In this document: positions 36,415-45,700 of the stretch, one piece after another
Numbering within the stretch: the first letter of the stretch is position 1
Layout: every line of letters begins with the position of its first letter
From: Akkermansiaceae bacterium
GTDB lineage: Bacteria; Verrucomicrobiota; Verrucomicrobiia; Verrucomicrobiales; Akkermansiaceae
Length of the DNA: 53,876 nucleotides
Assembly (NCBI GenBank): GCA_947491475.1
Contig: CANLKN010000009.1
Span: forward strand, 1 to 53,876
Direction: 5' to 3'
The notes under the pieces: generated by a model
Told to the model about the DNA's origin: nothing
What the model saw: the letters and a program-made list of their open reading frames with translations, nothing else
Database searches by the model: none
Program-made: the position numbers and the translations under genes

Positions 36415-38976
36415 ATGATAACCCATCAAAACCCCGCGGCGTCCACCGGCTGGCCGGCGCTGGACGACGTGCTTTGCGGCATCCAGCCGGGCGACAACAT
36501 CGTCTGGGGCGTGGACCGCATTGAGAACTACCGCAAGCTGGTGATTCCCTACGAGGCGGCCGCGCGCCGCGCCGGACGGCGCAGGATCTACTTCCGCTTC
36601 GGGCCGGACGAGCCGTTGTTGGATGGTTCCACCGGCGTGGAAATCCACGAGGTGGATCCCTTCGAGAGCTTTGAGGGTTTCATCCGCGCGGTTCATGCGG
36701 TGATCGAGGCTTGTGGTGACGGCGCGGTGTATATCTTCGATTGCATCAGCCATCTTGGCGACGCATGGCAGTCCGACCAGGCGCTCGGCAATTTCTTCAT
36801 GCTGACATGTCCGCGTTTGTATGATCTTCACACGGTCACTTATTTCGCCATCGAGCGCGAGCGCCATTCGATTCACGCGCTGGGGCCGATCCGCAAGACC
36901 ACGCAGTTCTATCTGGAGGTTTTCACGGCGGATGAGAAATTCTGCATCCGCCCGGTGAAGGTTCAATACCGCTCGCTCGCGGCGATGGATACCATCCATG
37001 TCCAGGATGGCGAACGGTTGGTGGCGGTGAACGAGAGCGCCACGCTGGCGCAAATCCTTTCGCAGACGCGCTGGCCGCGGCACTTGCGCGACCGCCGCCT
37101 CGGCTACTGGGCGCGCATGTTTCATCAGCTCGAGCGGGTGATGGATGAGAAGGCGCGCGGCACCTGTTCCCATGAGGCGGAACAGGAAATGCTCGTGGTA
37201 ATGCGGCGCGCCTTCCGCGTCCACCGATCAGGCATTTCCCAACTCGCGGAGCAATGGCTCGGGTTGGAGGACTTCGATGCCATCCGCCAGCGTCTCATCG
37301 GCGTGGGCTCCATCGGCGGCAAGGCGCTGGGCATGATCGTCGCCCGCGCGATCATCCGCCGGAATGCTCCGGACCTTTCCGCGCGGTTGGAAGTGCACGA
37401 TTCGTTTTTTGTGGGAGCCGAGGTTTTTGTGACATTTCTCGTCCAGAACGGCATCTGGTGGATCCGCGAGCGCCAGAAAAGCCCGGATGGTTTTCTTAAA
37501 AACCTCGATGAAGGCCGCGAGCGCATTCTCAAGGGAGAGTTCCAGCGTGAAGTGCTGATGCAGTTCGAGGGCATGCTGGATTACTATGGCGAGAAACCCT
37601 GCATCGTGCGTTCCAGTTCCATCCTCGAGGACGCGCGCGGCAATGCGTTTTCCGGAAAATACGAAAGCATCTTCCTCTCCAACCGCGGCTCGCGCGAGGA
37701 ACGCCTCGCCGCGCTGTTAGATGCGATTCGCCGCGTCTATGCCAGCATCCTCGATCCGGAAACCTTGCTCTACCGGAAAGCCCGCAACCTGTTGCACAGC
37801 GAGGAGCGCATGGCGCTGCTCATCATGCGCGTCTCCGGCGCGCCGCGCGGCCGCCACTTCTTCCCGCAGGCCGCCGGCGTCGGCCTTTCCTACAACCCCT
37901 ACCGCTGGCATCCCGACATCGATCCCGAGGCCGGCGTGGTCCGCCTGGTCTTCGGCCTCGGCACCCGCGCGGTGGACCGCTCGGACGACGACTACACGCG
38001 GCTGGTTTCGCTCAGCGCGCCGCAGCGACGTCCGGAATCCTCTCTCAACGAGCAACTCGACCACTCGCAACGGCGGATGGATGTCATCGACCTCAATGGC
38101 AGCGGCCTGGTTTCACTGCCGGTGGAAACCGTGGTGCCGGAATGCACGGATTTCCCGCTGGGACATTTCATCGACCACTCGAAAGGCGAGATGCCATGGG
38201 TCACTTTCAACGGCCTGATCAAAAACACCGCCGTCATCGACGACCTCAAGCTGATGCTTCGCGAGTTATCATATGCCTATCAGGAAGCGGTCGATGTCGA
38301 GTTCGCCATCAACTTCCTGTCGGATGGCAGCCACCGCATCCACCTGCTGCAATGCCGGACATTCCAGGTCCAGAAAAACGCGGGGCATGGCGGAGTCGAT
38401 CCTGCCAGTGTGCCCGGCCGCCGCATCCTGGAGGCGCGCGGCGCGGTGATCGGCCTCGGCCGCGAAGTGCCGCTGCATGACATCCTCTATGTGCCCACCG
38501 CCGCCTACGCCGCGCTTGCGGAGAACGAGCGCCACCGCGTGGCGAAGTTGATTGAGAAGCTCGTCGAGAAACACGACCCCGCGCGCAACCTGATCCTCAT
38601 CGGGCCCGGCCGCTGGGGCACCAGCAGCGCCTCGCTCGGCATCCCGGTGCGCGCCGGCCGCATCGCCATGGCCTCCGCCGTTTGCGAAGTGGTGGCCATG
38701 CACAGCGGCCTGATCCCGGATGTTTCGCTCGGCACACATTTCTTCAACGACCTGGTCGAGCACGACCTGCTTTATCTCGCGTGTTTCCCTGCAAAGCCAG
38801 GCAACGCCCTCGATGAGGACTGGCTGATGCAGGCCCCTAGCAGGACTCCCGCACTCGCGCCGGAAGCCTCCGCCTTCCATCACGTCGTGCGCTGGATCAC
38901 GGCGGACAAACTTATTTTGCACGCTGATCCGTTTCACCAAAGCGCGGCCATCCGCCTCGCTGATGTGGGTTCATGA
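36415..38976 (+). CDS. RecA/KaiC-like domain fused to PPDK-type PEP/pyruvate-binding domain
   Basis: An 853-residue protein. The first 250 residues resemble a KaiC/RecA-like fold (GWPALDDVLCGIQPGDNIVW, GAVYIFDCISHLGDAW) but the Walker A GxxxxGK(S/T) is missing. From about residue 300 comes the PEP/pyruvate-binding ATP-grasp domain of pyruvate phosphate dikinase: VGSIGGKALGMIVAR, PCIVRSSSILEDARGNAFSG (around 396-415), GRHFFPQAAGVGLSYNPY, and VDVEFAINFLSDGSHRIHLLQCR. The C-terminal part has LILIGPGRWGTSSASLGIPV. The central phosphohistidine and the PEP-TIM barrel domains of PPDK are absent, so it cannot be a complete dikinase. Two bases separate it from gdhA. A role in sensing or phosphorylation linked to nitrogen/carbon balance is inference. 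Confidence 0.85.
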   Translation: MITHQNPAASTGWPALDDVLCGIQPGDNIVWGVDRIENYRKLVIPYEAAARRAGRRRIYFRFGPDEPLLDGSTGVEIHEVDPFESFEGFIRAVHAVIEACGDGAVYIFDCISHLGDAWQSDQALGNFFMLTCPRLYDLHTVTYFAIERERHSIHALGPIRKTTQFYLEVFTADEKFCIRPVKVQYRSLAAMDTIHVQDGERLVAVNESATLAQILSQTRWPRHLRDRRLGYWARMFHQLERVMDEKARGTCSHEAEQEMLVVMRRAFRVHRSGISQLAEQWLGLEDFDAIRQRLIGVGSIGGKALGMIVARAIIRRNAPDLSARLEVHDSFFVGAEVFVTFLVQNGIWWIRERQKSPDGFLKNLDEGRERILKGEFQREVLMQFEGMLDYYGEKPCIVRSSSILEDARGNAFSGKYESIFLSNRGSREERLAALLDAIRRVYASILDPETLLYRKARNLLHSEERMALLIMRVSGAPRGRHFFPQAAGVGLSYNPYRWHPDIDPEAGVVRLVFGLGTRAVDRSDDDYTRLVSLSAPQRRPESSLNEQLDHSQRRMDVIDLNGSGLVSLPVETVVPECTDFPLGHFIDHSKGEMPWVTFNGLIKNTAVIDDLKLMLRELSYAYQEAVDVEFAINFLSDGSHRIHLLQCRTFQVQKNAGHGGVDPASVPGRRILEARGAVIGLGREVPLHDILYVPTAAYAALAENERHRVAKLIEKLVEKHDPARNLILIGPGRWGTSSASLGIPVRAGRIAMASAVCEVVAMHSGLIPDVSLGTHFFNDLVEHDLLYLACFPAKPGNALDEDWLMQAPSRTPALAPEASAFHHVVRWITADKLILHADPFHQSAAIRLADVGS

Positions 38977-39040
38977 CGACAAGGCCTGCCTGCCTTCAGG
39001 CACCGGCCCGAGCGGTTCGCGCCGCGGGGCGATGTCATTG

Positions 39041-40027
39041 TCACAGCGGCTTCCAGCTTCGTTTCACGGAGAGTTGGATGGAGCCTTGGCCGCGGGTGGA
39101 TTGGGAGCCGCCGGGGCCGGACTTGATGGTTTGCACGGTTTTGAGTTCCTCGCGCAGGACGAGGGGATGGAGCAACGAGAGCCAGAGTTTGCCGGATTCG
39201 ATGGTGACTTCTTCGTCGGTGTAGATGCCTTCGAAATCCGGAAATTGATGCCGGCTGTAATCGCCGGTGACGGAGAAGACGGCGCAGGGATGGCCATCGA
39301 CTGCTTCGAAGGATTCAAGTGTCAGCTTGATGGAGCCGCTTGCGTCGCCGGTCACCAGCATGGGCAGGGAATCGCCGGCGACGGTGAGTTGGTCGCCGGG
39401 CTTGAAGCGTTTTTTGTTGGAAAACCAAAGAGGGCGTGGGGCAAGCGCGGTTTCGACCAACAATGCATCGAAAAACGGGGAAAGATCCTGCGCGAGTGAG
39501 GCGCTGCGGAAGTCGCCGGGAGGCTAGGCCCGCCAGGTGTTTTCCTGTTTGATGAAGGTGCTGGATTTGCCACCGCTGCTGATCGAGTTGAAAGGATCTG
39601 CGAGGGTTTGTTTGACGTTTTCGGGGTCCTCGGCGGATGGGATGGAGAATCCGGTTTCCTCGATGGTGTGGCGTATCTGATTGCCGGCGCGTTCGAGTTT
39701 GCTGACCGAGATCCGTGTGCCTTGCAGGGCTTCGGAAGTTCGCTCTATGGCGGATTGCCTGATGAGCCGGCCGGACCATTTCTCGCGGCGGGTGCTGCGG
39801 ACTTCGAGCTGGCTGGGGAAGGGGAGGTCCTTGCGGAAAATGACGCCGTCGGCGGATTGATCGACGAGTTTCTGGAGTTCGGCATCGGCCTTGGCGCCTT
39901 CTCCAGCGCCGGTTCTTGCGGCGATTTGTTCTTTGGCGGCGCTTGTGGCTTGTTCGGCGAGTTCCTTCGCCTTGTCGCATGACGAGAAGGCGAGCAGAGC
40001 GGGGATGAGAATCAGATGTGTCTTCAT
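39041..40027 (-). pseudogene. Lipoprotein gene interrupted by one in-frame TAG
   Basis: From ATG 40027 the frame encodes a lipoprotein (MKTHLILIPALLAFSSC, Cys17) with a helical start DKAKELAEQATSAAKEQIAA and beta-rich continuation up to QENTWRA, then TAG at 39524-39526. The same frame continues without another stop as PPGDFRSASLAQDLSPFFDA, then PLWFSNKKRFKPGDQLTVAG and on to TAA/TGA-type end at 39041 (last residues SVKRSWKPL). Without the TAG it would be a 328-residue protein. The second half could restart at TTG/ATG-like codons near 39463 but would lack an export signal. No family recognised. CAG or GAG to TAG is a one-base change. It lies three bases from cysE, same strand. Confidence 0.75.
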
Positions 40028-40030
40028 GGC

Positions 40031-40897
40031 TTACATGTGTTTTTTCCGGCAGTCGAGGTGCTGGTTCATTTCGATGGCGGGATTTTCCTCGCTGGCGACG
40101 CCAACGACCACGGCCGGCACGCCGGCGACGGTGGTGTGCGGCGGGACGTCGGCGAGCACCACGCTGCCGGCACCGATCTTGGCACCGGTGCCGATTTCCA
40201 CGCGGCCGAGAATTTTCGCGCCGGCACCGATGAGCACGCAGGAGCGGATGATCGGGTGGCGGTCGCCGGATTCCTTGCCGGTGCCGCCGAGGGTGACTTC
40301 ATGGAGGATGGATACATCGTCCTCAATGATGGCGGTCTCGCCGACGACAAACGAGGTGGCGTGATCGAGCAGGATGCCGCAGCCGATGCGGGCGGCGGGG
40401 TGGATGTCCACGGCGAAGGCCTCGCTGGCGATGCTTTGCAGGTATAGGGCGAGCCAGCGGCGGCGGTCGTTCCAGAGTTGGTGGGATACCCGGTAGGTGG
40501 TCAGGGCGAGGTAGCCCTTGAAAAAGAGCAGTGGTTCTAACAGCGAGAAGCAGGCGGGGTCGCGGTCGAACATCGCCCGCATGTCGCGGATGGCGCTGTG
40601 GACGATGAGCGGATGTTCCTCAAAGACGCCGGTAAGCAGCGGCTCCATGGTCTCGCGCGGCATGTCCTCGCGCGCGAGACGCCGGGCGAGCCGTGCTCCA
40701 AGCGCCGCGGCGGGGGTTTGCCGCGTGAGGATGACGTCTTCGACCAGATGGATCAGCGTGGATTCGCTGGCGGCGACCTTTTCGGCCTCCTCGCGCAGGA
40801 TTTTCCAGACGCCTTGGATGTCGGCGGATTTTCCGGCGCAAAGCTTGTTGGGAATATTGCTGGCCGCGTCGGCCGCGGTTTGTTGGGATTCGTTCAT
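40031..40897 (-). CDS. cysE: Serine O-acetyltransferase
   Basis: CysE makes O-acetylserine, the carbon acceptor for cysteine synthesis. This 288-residue form has the N-terminal helical domain (IQGVWKILREEAEKVAASE, DRDPACFSLLEPLLFFKGYL, YRVSHQLWNDRRRWLALYLQ) and the left-handed beta-helix: VDIHPAARIGCGILLDHATS, ETAIIEDDVSILHEVTLGG with the catalytic His, GTGKESGDRHPIIRSCVLIG and GAGSVVLADVPPHTTVAGVP. The start ATG (complement 40895-40897) shares two bases with the start of the opposite Rrf2 gene. The next in-frame Met lies beyond residue 75, so a later start would damage the domain. Confidence 0.95.
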   Translation of the reverse strand: MNESQQTAADAASNIPNKLCAGKSADIQGVWKILREEAEKVAASESTLIHLVEDVILTRQTPAAALGARLARRLAREDMPRETMEPLLTGVFEEHPLIVHSAIRDMRAMFDRDPACFSLLEPLLFFKGYLALTTYRVSHQLWNDRRRWLALYLQSIASEAFAVDIHPAARIGCGILLDHATSFVVGETAIIEDDVSILHEVTLGGTGKESGDRHPIIRSCVLIGAGAKILGRVEIGTGAKIGAGSVVLADVPPHTTVAGVPAVVVGVASEENPAIEMNQHLDCRKKHM

Positions 40898-40898
40898 G
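40895..40898. promoter_or_regulatory. Interlocked divergent start codons (CATG)
   Basis: The four bases CATG at 40895-40898 give the start codon of cysE on the minus strand and of the rrf2 gene on the plus strand. There is no intergenic space, so each promoter and leader must lie inside the other gene's coding sequence. Confidence 0.85.
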
Positions 40899-41309
40899 AA
40901 AATTTCTCAGAAATTGGAATACGCGTGCCGGGCACTGGTCCAGCTCGCGAAACACCATGACGGACGGACTCTTACACGGCTTGAGGATTTAGCGCAACGC
41001 GAAGCAGTCTCGGCAAATTTTCTGGTGCAGATTCTCAACGACCTGAGGCGGGCCGGGTTGGTGGATAGCCGCCGCGGCCAGGCGGGGGGCTACCTGCTGG
41101 CGCGCTCAGCGGAAACCGTGACGCTGCGCCACGTGGTGGAAGCGGTGGATCCGGCGCTGCTGCAATGCAGCGTGTCGGGCGGCGGCGAGTCCGGACAGGC
41201 GGTGCGCCATGGCTGGGAGCGGATTTCTTCCACCCTGTGCCAGGCACTGGATCAGATCACGCTTGAGATGCTGGCCAGCAAGCCGGGCGGTGAGATGTTT
41301 TACATTTGA
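40896..41309 (+). CDS. Rrf2-family transcriptional regulator (CymR-like)
   Basis: A 137-residue Rrf2 regulator. The start MKISQKLEYACRALVQLAKH is canonical; the winged helix includes LEDLAQREAVSANFLVQILN, LRRAGLVDSRRGQAGGYLLA, followed by VTLRHVVEAVDP. The region that carries three Cys ligands of the Fe-S cluster in IscR and NsrR has only one Cys here (LLQCSVSGG), so it resembles the cluster-free CymR type, which represses cysteine genes together with CysK. Sharing its start with cysE strongly suggests control of cysteine synthesis. That regulatory target is inferred from position. Confidence 0.92.
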   Translation: MKISQKLEYACRALVQLAKHHDGRTLTRLEDLAQREAVSANFLVQILNDLRRAGLVDSRRGQAGGYLLARSAETVTLRHVVEAVDPALLQCSVSGGGESGQAVRHGWERISSTLCQALDQITLEMLASKPGGEMFYI

Positions 41310-41363
41310 TCGCTTTGAAATCCGTCCAAGATTGTCGCCGCCTACGCACAATTCATTTCCACC

Positions 41364-41644
41364 ATGATCCGTTGGTTCGCCCGCAATGACATCGCTGCCA
41401 GTTTTCCCCAGGAAATCGAGCCACCCGATATCCGGATTCCGGATAGCAGCCAGTGATTTGATGTGATCAAGCTGGCGGTGGTCGGAAAGATGAACGAGCC
41501 CGACCTGTGTCACTTTTCCTTGCACTTGGGATGGGCGCAATCGGCTATTTCAGCAGCGGCACGCTCGGCTTTGTGAACATGCCTTCCATCGATCGCAACC
41601 GCATCAACGCCCAAGTCCGCATGCCGCTCACACCAAGGGTGTGA
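41364..41644 (+). pseudogene. RND efflux permease ghost gene (massive internal deletions)
   Basis: Four pieces of an AcrB-type RND permease remain in correct order within 281 bases. MIRWFARNDIAAS is the N-terminal cytoplasmic start; FPQEIEPPDIRI is the start of the first periplasmic loop; after an in-frame TGA at 41454, DVIKLAVVGKMNEPDL is a porter-domain strand; and, shifted by frame, RPVSLFLALGMGAIGYFSSG then FVNMPSIDRNRINAQVRMPL is the mid-protein helix and second loop start. A full permease is about 1,000 residues. All transmembrane bundles are deleted. I read this as a product of repeated deletion, not a small gene. Confidence 0.8.
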
Positions 41645-41729
41645 ATTTGTCAAGAAAAGTGTAATATTTTGCTGGATGAAGGAAGTGGTTTTGGATAAGC
41701 GAATTGCATCTTTCCCATCCCAAGCAGTC

Positions 41730-42365
41730 ATGGCCACCTCCACCGAACACACCCACCGCATTAAAATCCGCTCCACGCAGATGGAAATGCCCTCTTCCGG
41801 AATGGTTAATCGCGGCACCGAGGATTACGACCGCAAGCTGCGGGAGGCGCAGGAAGAGCTCGAGCGAATCCAGCAGCAGCAGGAACAATTGGAGCGCCAG
41901 AAACAGGAACTTGAGGAGCTCACCAGCCGCAAGCGCGCCTTCGTTTCCCAACAAGTGGAACTGAGCGAAAAGCTGACCTCCTCTCTTACGCTCATTGACC
42001 GCGAGTTGTTCGAGATGCGCAACGAGACCGAAGATCTGGAGCAGTGCCGCTCGGTTTTTGCCGCCCACCTCGACAAGATCCAGAAGTTCACTCCCGAGAA
42101 CTGGACGCGCGAAAATTTATCGGAAAAGCTCGAGCGGGCCACGCTCAGCATCGATCTCGCAGCTGATGAATACGAGCAGGCGGCGGCGCATTTCGAGGGC
42201 AGCCGCAGCGGCTCGATTTTCGGCCGCGCTTCGAAGCGCGGCCGCAGCGGCTCTCGCCAGCGGAACTCCGGCGAGTTCATGGCCCAGCTTCGCAACGGCC
42301 TCGCCTTCAATCTGCCGATCCTCGCGCTCGGCATCCTTGCGCTGCTCATTTATCTCAGCAAATAA
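41730..42365 (+). CDS. Coiled-coil protein with C-terminal membrane anchor
   Basis: A 211-residue protein beginning MATSTEHTHRIKIRSTQ (the frame opens upstream at 41676). Residues about 32-80 are a long charged coiled coil (DRKLREAQEELERIQQQQEQ and onward), followed by a helical region with LSEKLERATLSIDLAADEYE, a basic Ser/Arg linker and one hydrophobic helix at the very end, LAFNLPILALGILALLIYL. This is a tail-anchored topology: coiled coil in the cytoplasm, C-terminus in the membrane. The next gene, 15 bases downstream, has the same plan in miniature. No family recognised; a structural, membrane-organising or secretion-associated role is only a guess. Confidence 0.75.
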   Translation: MATSTEHTHRIKIRSTQMEMPSSGMVNRGTEDYDRKLREAQEELERIQQQQEQLERQKQELEELTSRKRAFVSQQVELSEKLTSSLTLIDRELFEMRNETEDLEQCRSVFAAHLDKIQKFTPENWTRENLSEKLERATLSIDLAADEYEQAAAHFEGSRSGSIFGRASKRGRSGSRQRNSGEFMAQLRNGLAFNLPILALGILALLIYLSK

Positions 42366-42380
42366 CCGAACCCTTCCACC

Positions 42381-42704
42381 ATGAAACGTCCCAAGCAATT
42401 CAAGGAGGAGCTCGAGCTCGATGAGGTCCTCGTCAAACAACAGGAACTCCAGAACCGCATGCGCCAGTTCGAACGCAGCCAGCGGGAAATCGAACGCAAC
42501 CGCGCCGAGAACGAGGCCACCATCCCGCCTCTCATGGAAATCATGGAGCGTGAAAAAGCCCGCCAGCACGAGAATCAGGTGACCCGCGGCGAGGTCGCAA
42601 ACGTCCGCCGCGATCAGAACCAGGGCCTACTGCTTCTTTTCCTACTGCTCGCCGCCACCACCGCCCTCGTCTGGTGGGGACTGCAGCTGATGCGCGGCAC
42701 CTGA
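42381..42704 (+). CDS. Small coiled-coil protein with C-terminal membrane anchor
   Basis: A 107-residue protein, MKRPKQFKEELELDEVLVKQ, with a charged coiled coil through about residue 75 and a terminal hydrophobic helix LLLLFLLLAATTALVWWGLQ. It follows the larger coiled-coil gene by 15 bases and shares its layout, so the two likely interact, perhaps as a hetero-oligomer. Convergent with the phosphorylase gene, 31 bases away. No family recognised. Confidence 0.75.
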   Translation: MKRPKQFKEELELDEVLVKQQELQNRMRQFERSQREIERNRAENEATIPPLMEIMEREKARQHENQVTRGEVANVRRDQNQGLLLLFLLLAATTALVWWGLQLMRGT

Positions 42705-42735
42705 CAAGTGGCGCGAATGCCCCAGCAAGCGGTGT

Positions 42736-45700
42736 TTATCCCAAGGACAGCACAAGGCGGTTTGGGCTTTCATTGAGGCGGGAGCTCCACGATTCCATCG
42801 GAATGCGAATGCCTCCAAGGCGGTAGCGGTTGGTTTGTCGTGAAAACTCCAGCGGTGATCCGTTCAACTCCACTGCCATCGGACCATGACCGGTTTTTCC
42901 AATGCGGTAAACCACTTCGATGGTTTGGCCGTTGAGTTTGAGATGAGCGGTTAGACCATCGAGTTCCGGCGGGATCACAGGGTCCACGACCAGCGCATCC
43001 TTTTCCATGCGGAGTCCGAGGAAGCATTGCATGATGAGGCGCACGGCGATGCCCGGGCCACTGGAATAGACCCGCCAACCGCCTTCCAGCGGCACTTCAC
43101 CGCGCTTCACTTTTTCATATCCGGCAAATGCCTGATATCGGTCGGCGAATGCGGGGTCCGAGCTGGAGTAATAACAATTCGCCTGGCGGATGGCAGCGGA
43201 TGGCACGAGGTCGCGCATGGCGATCGGGTTGATCTGGCAGAGCGCGTGAAAGAACTCCTTTGAGTCGCCATGGCGGGCAAGCGCCTCGCAGTAGCGGATG
43301 TGGGCGTGGAGATACATGATGCCGATCTCGCGGCCGAAGTAGCTCGCGCTTTCCGCGCGTTGGAAGTTGGTCTGGATGCCACCGTGGTAAGCCATCGGGC
43401 GGTCAAACAAGTGCGCGCCATCGGGACCGAGCAGATGCCCGCGAATCAGCGCGAGATGATGCGCCGCCTGCACCGGCGTGAGCATGTCGTTGATGATCGC
43501 ATGAATCATAGGCAGCAGGCTGAAAGACAGCCCGGTGCTGCGGTCGCGCGGATGGATCAGTGGTTCCGCATTTCCGTGAGGATGGAAATAGACGAGTCCG
43601 GCGATTACGTCATCGACGATGAGGGTGCTCTGGAAGGCTTCGAGGATGGCGGCGGCTTCGGTTTCCAGCGCAGCAGCGCGCGAAACAAGGCCCAGCTTGC
43701 GGAAGGCGGCCGCCAGGGTGATGAAAGTCTGATAGTTGAGCGTCACCGTCCATGAGCTGCACAGTTGGTCGCGCATTTCGGGCTTGGCCGGTTGCAGCGA
43801 GTCGTTCCAGTCGCCATGGCCGTAAGCGGCCAGCACGGTGCCTTGGATCACGCGCCGCCGGATCAATTCCAACGCACGATCGACATGGCCGAGAATGGTG
43901 GTCACTTCGCCGCCGCCGTCCGGTTCGAAGAATGGCAATGTTTCATCTAATAACGAAGCATCGCCCGTGGCATCGAGATATTCGGCGAGGGCGAGAACCG
44001 GCCAATACACAATATCGCCATGCGAATCGTCGGGGCGGATGCCGCGTTCGCGTTCAAAGAACATGAACCACTGCGGCCAGTCGCCGTCCGGGTTTTGCTG
44101 GCGGAAAACACGGCACAACAAGTCTCTAACAGGATCGAAGCGGCCGAGCGCGAGCAGCAGTTCAAGCGGGCCCTGGCAGACATCGCGGGTGCCCCAGCCA
44201 CCACCCGAGTATTGTTCGAGCCCGCGGGGCGATAGATAGTGCACGAGCGCGTTTTGGATGAACCATGGCAGGATTTCCGCCACCCGCTGCGCTGAAATCG
44301 AGAGCGCGTCCGAGCCTGGAGTGGTGATGGCGAGGGTGTCGGCAACCGATTGCCAGAAGCCTGGCGCATGCGGAATTTCTGACGCCACCAGATTGCCGCG
44401 AATCGTAATGCCTGCTGACGACGAGGGTGTGGTGATAAAACAAAGGAACGGCTCGTTGCGGGAATGTCCGTCCTGATAGAGCATTTCATCCCCGCCGACC
44501 GCTTCGATGACCGTCGCCGCATCGGGTTCAATGATAAAGCTGCCATTTGGAAAACGCCGGCCTACGTCGCTTTCTGGCACCGCGCGGACGTGAAAGGCAT
44601 TGCCTGTTTTTTCATATGATACCGTTCCGCTGTGGATTTCTTCATCGCCGTTCACGGCAATGTGGTGGGATATGAGAAACCTTGCCGGCTGGCCCGACAC
44701 CATATTGAGGGAGAGATGAAGTTTGTGGCTGGTTTCAGCAGCCGATGAGGTCACCTCGATCACTCCGCCGGCATGTTGGTAGATCCAGCGGCAGCTATCC
44801 GCCTTCATGGCGAAGGCCGAGGGTGTCCCTAACAGCCGCCATTCTCCGTTGATCTCCACAAAGACTCGCTGGCCGTGGCTGCGGAACAGCCCCAGATAGC
44901 TGTGGCAGGTGGAAAGCAGGCGGTTGATGCTGACGTGTCCTTGAGTGACCATCGAATGAAATACGCCACCCATCCATGCAGTGGATGTGAGCGAGGCTTC
45001 ATCGGGAACCAGCGCGCTGCCGCTGCGCAGGATGTGACCGTGTGGCCGCAGCACCTCAAGTTCCTTGACCTTCAGGACGACATGGCCGCCGCTTGCCGTG
45101 TAAAATGACATCAACTTCCCGTCCTCGATTTCTTCATGCCGCACGGCTTCTCCAAAGTATCCACGCGTCTCATCATTTGTTAGGTCGCGGGATTCAAGGC
45201 ATGGCGCGGTGGTGAAACATCCGCCGGTTCCGCATGGTTCGGTTTCATTTTCCGGCCATGCCGGGCAGATCGCCTCGGGCAATGCAAGTGCGTCATCGAT
45301 CCGGCCGAGGTCGGCATCCGAAGTCGCGTCCGGATGATCGGCTTCGAACCATGCGAAAAATCCGCGCGTTGATTTCCTCCCGGGATGCAAAGCGATGAGT
45401 TCATCCTGAATGCACACCAGGGAATGCTCATGTTGCATGCGCGCCCCGGGCAGTCCGGTGCCCAACGCTGCGGGTTTTCCGCCCGCGCGGCTTGTCAGGC
45501 CGTGGAATTGCAGCGCATCGGTGGCGTAGGACACGCCCTTGGAGAGGCTGCCGATCACGGTCCATGGGAAGGCCCCGCCCATCGACTGGTTTTGGCGTGA
45601 GGCGATGGCGACACCCTTCGCCGGATGTGCCAGCGGTGAGTGATCGATGTATTGACTTACATAATATTGATTCAGCCGCACCGCACCGTAATGGGCGATG

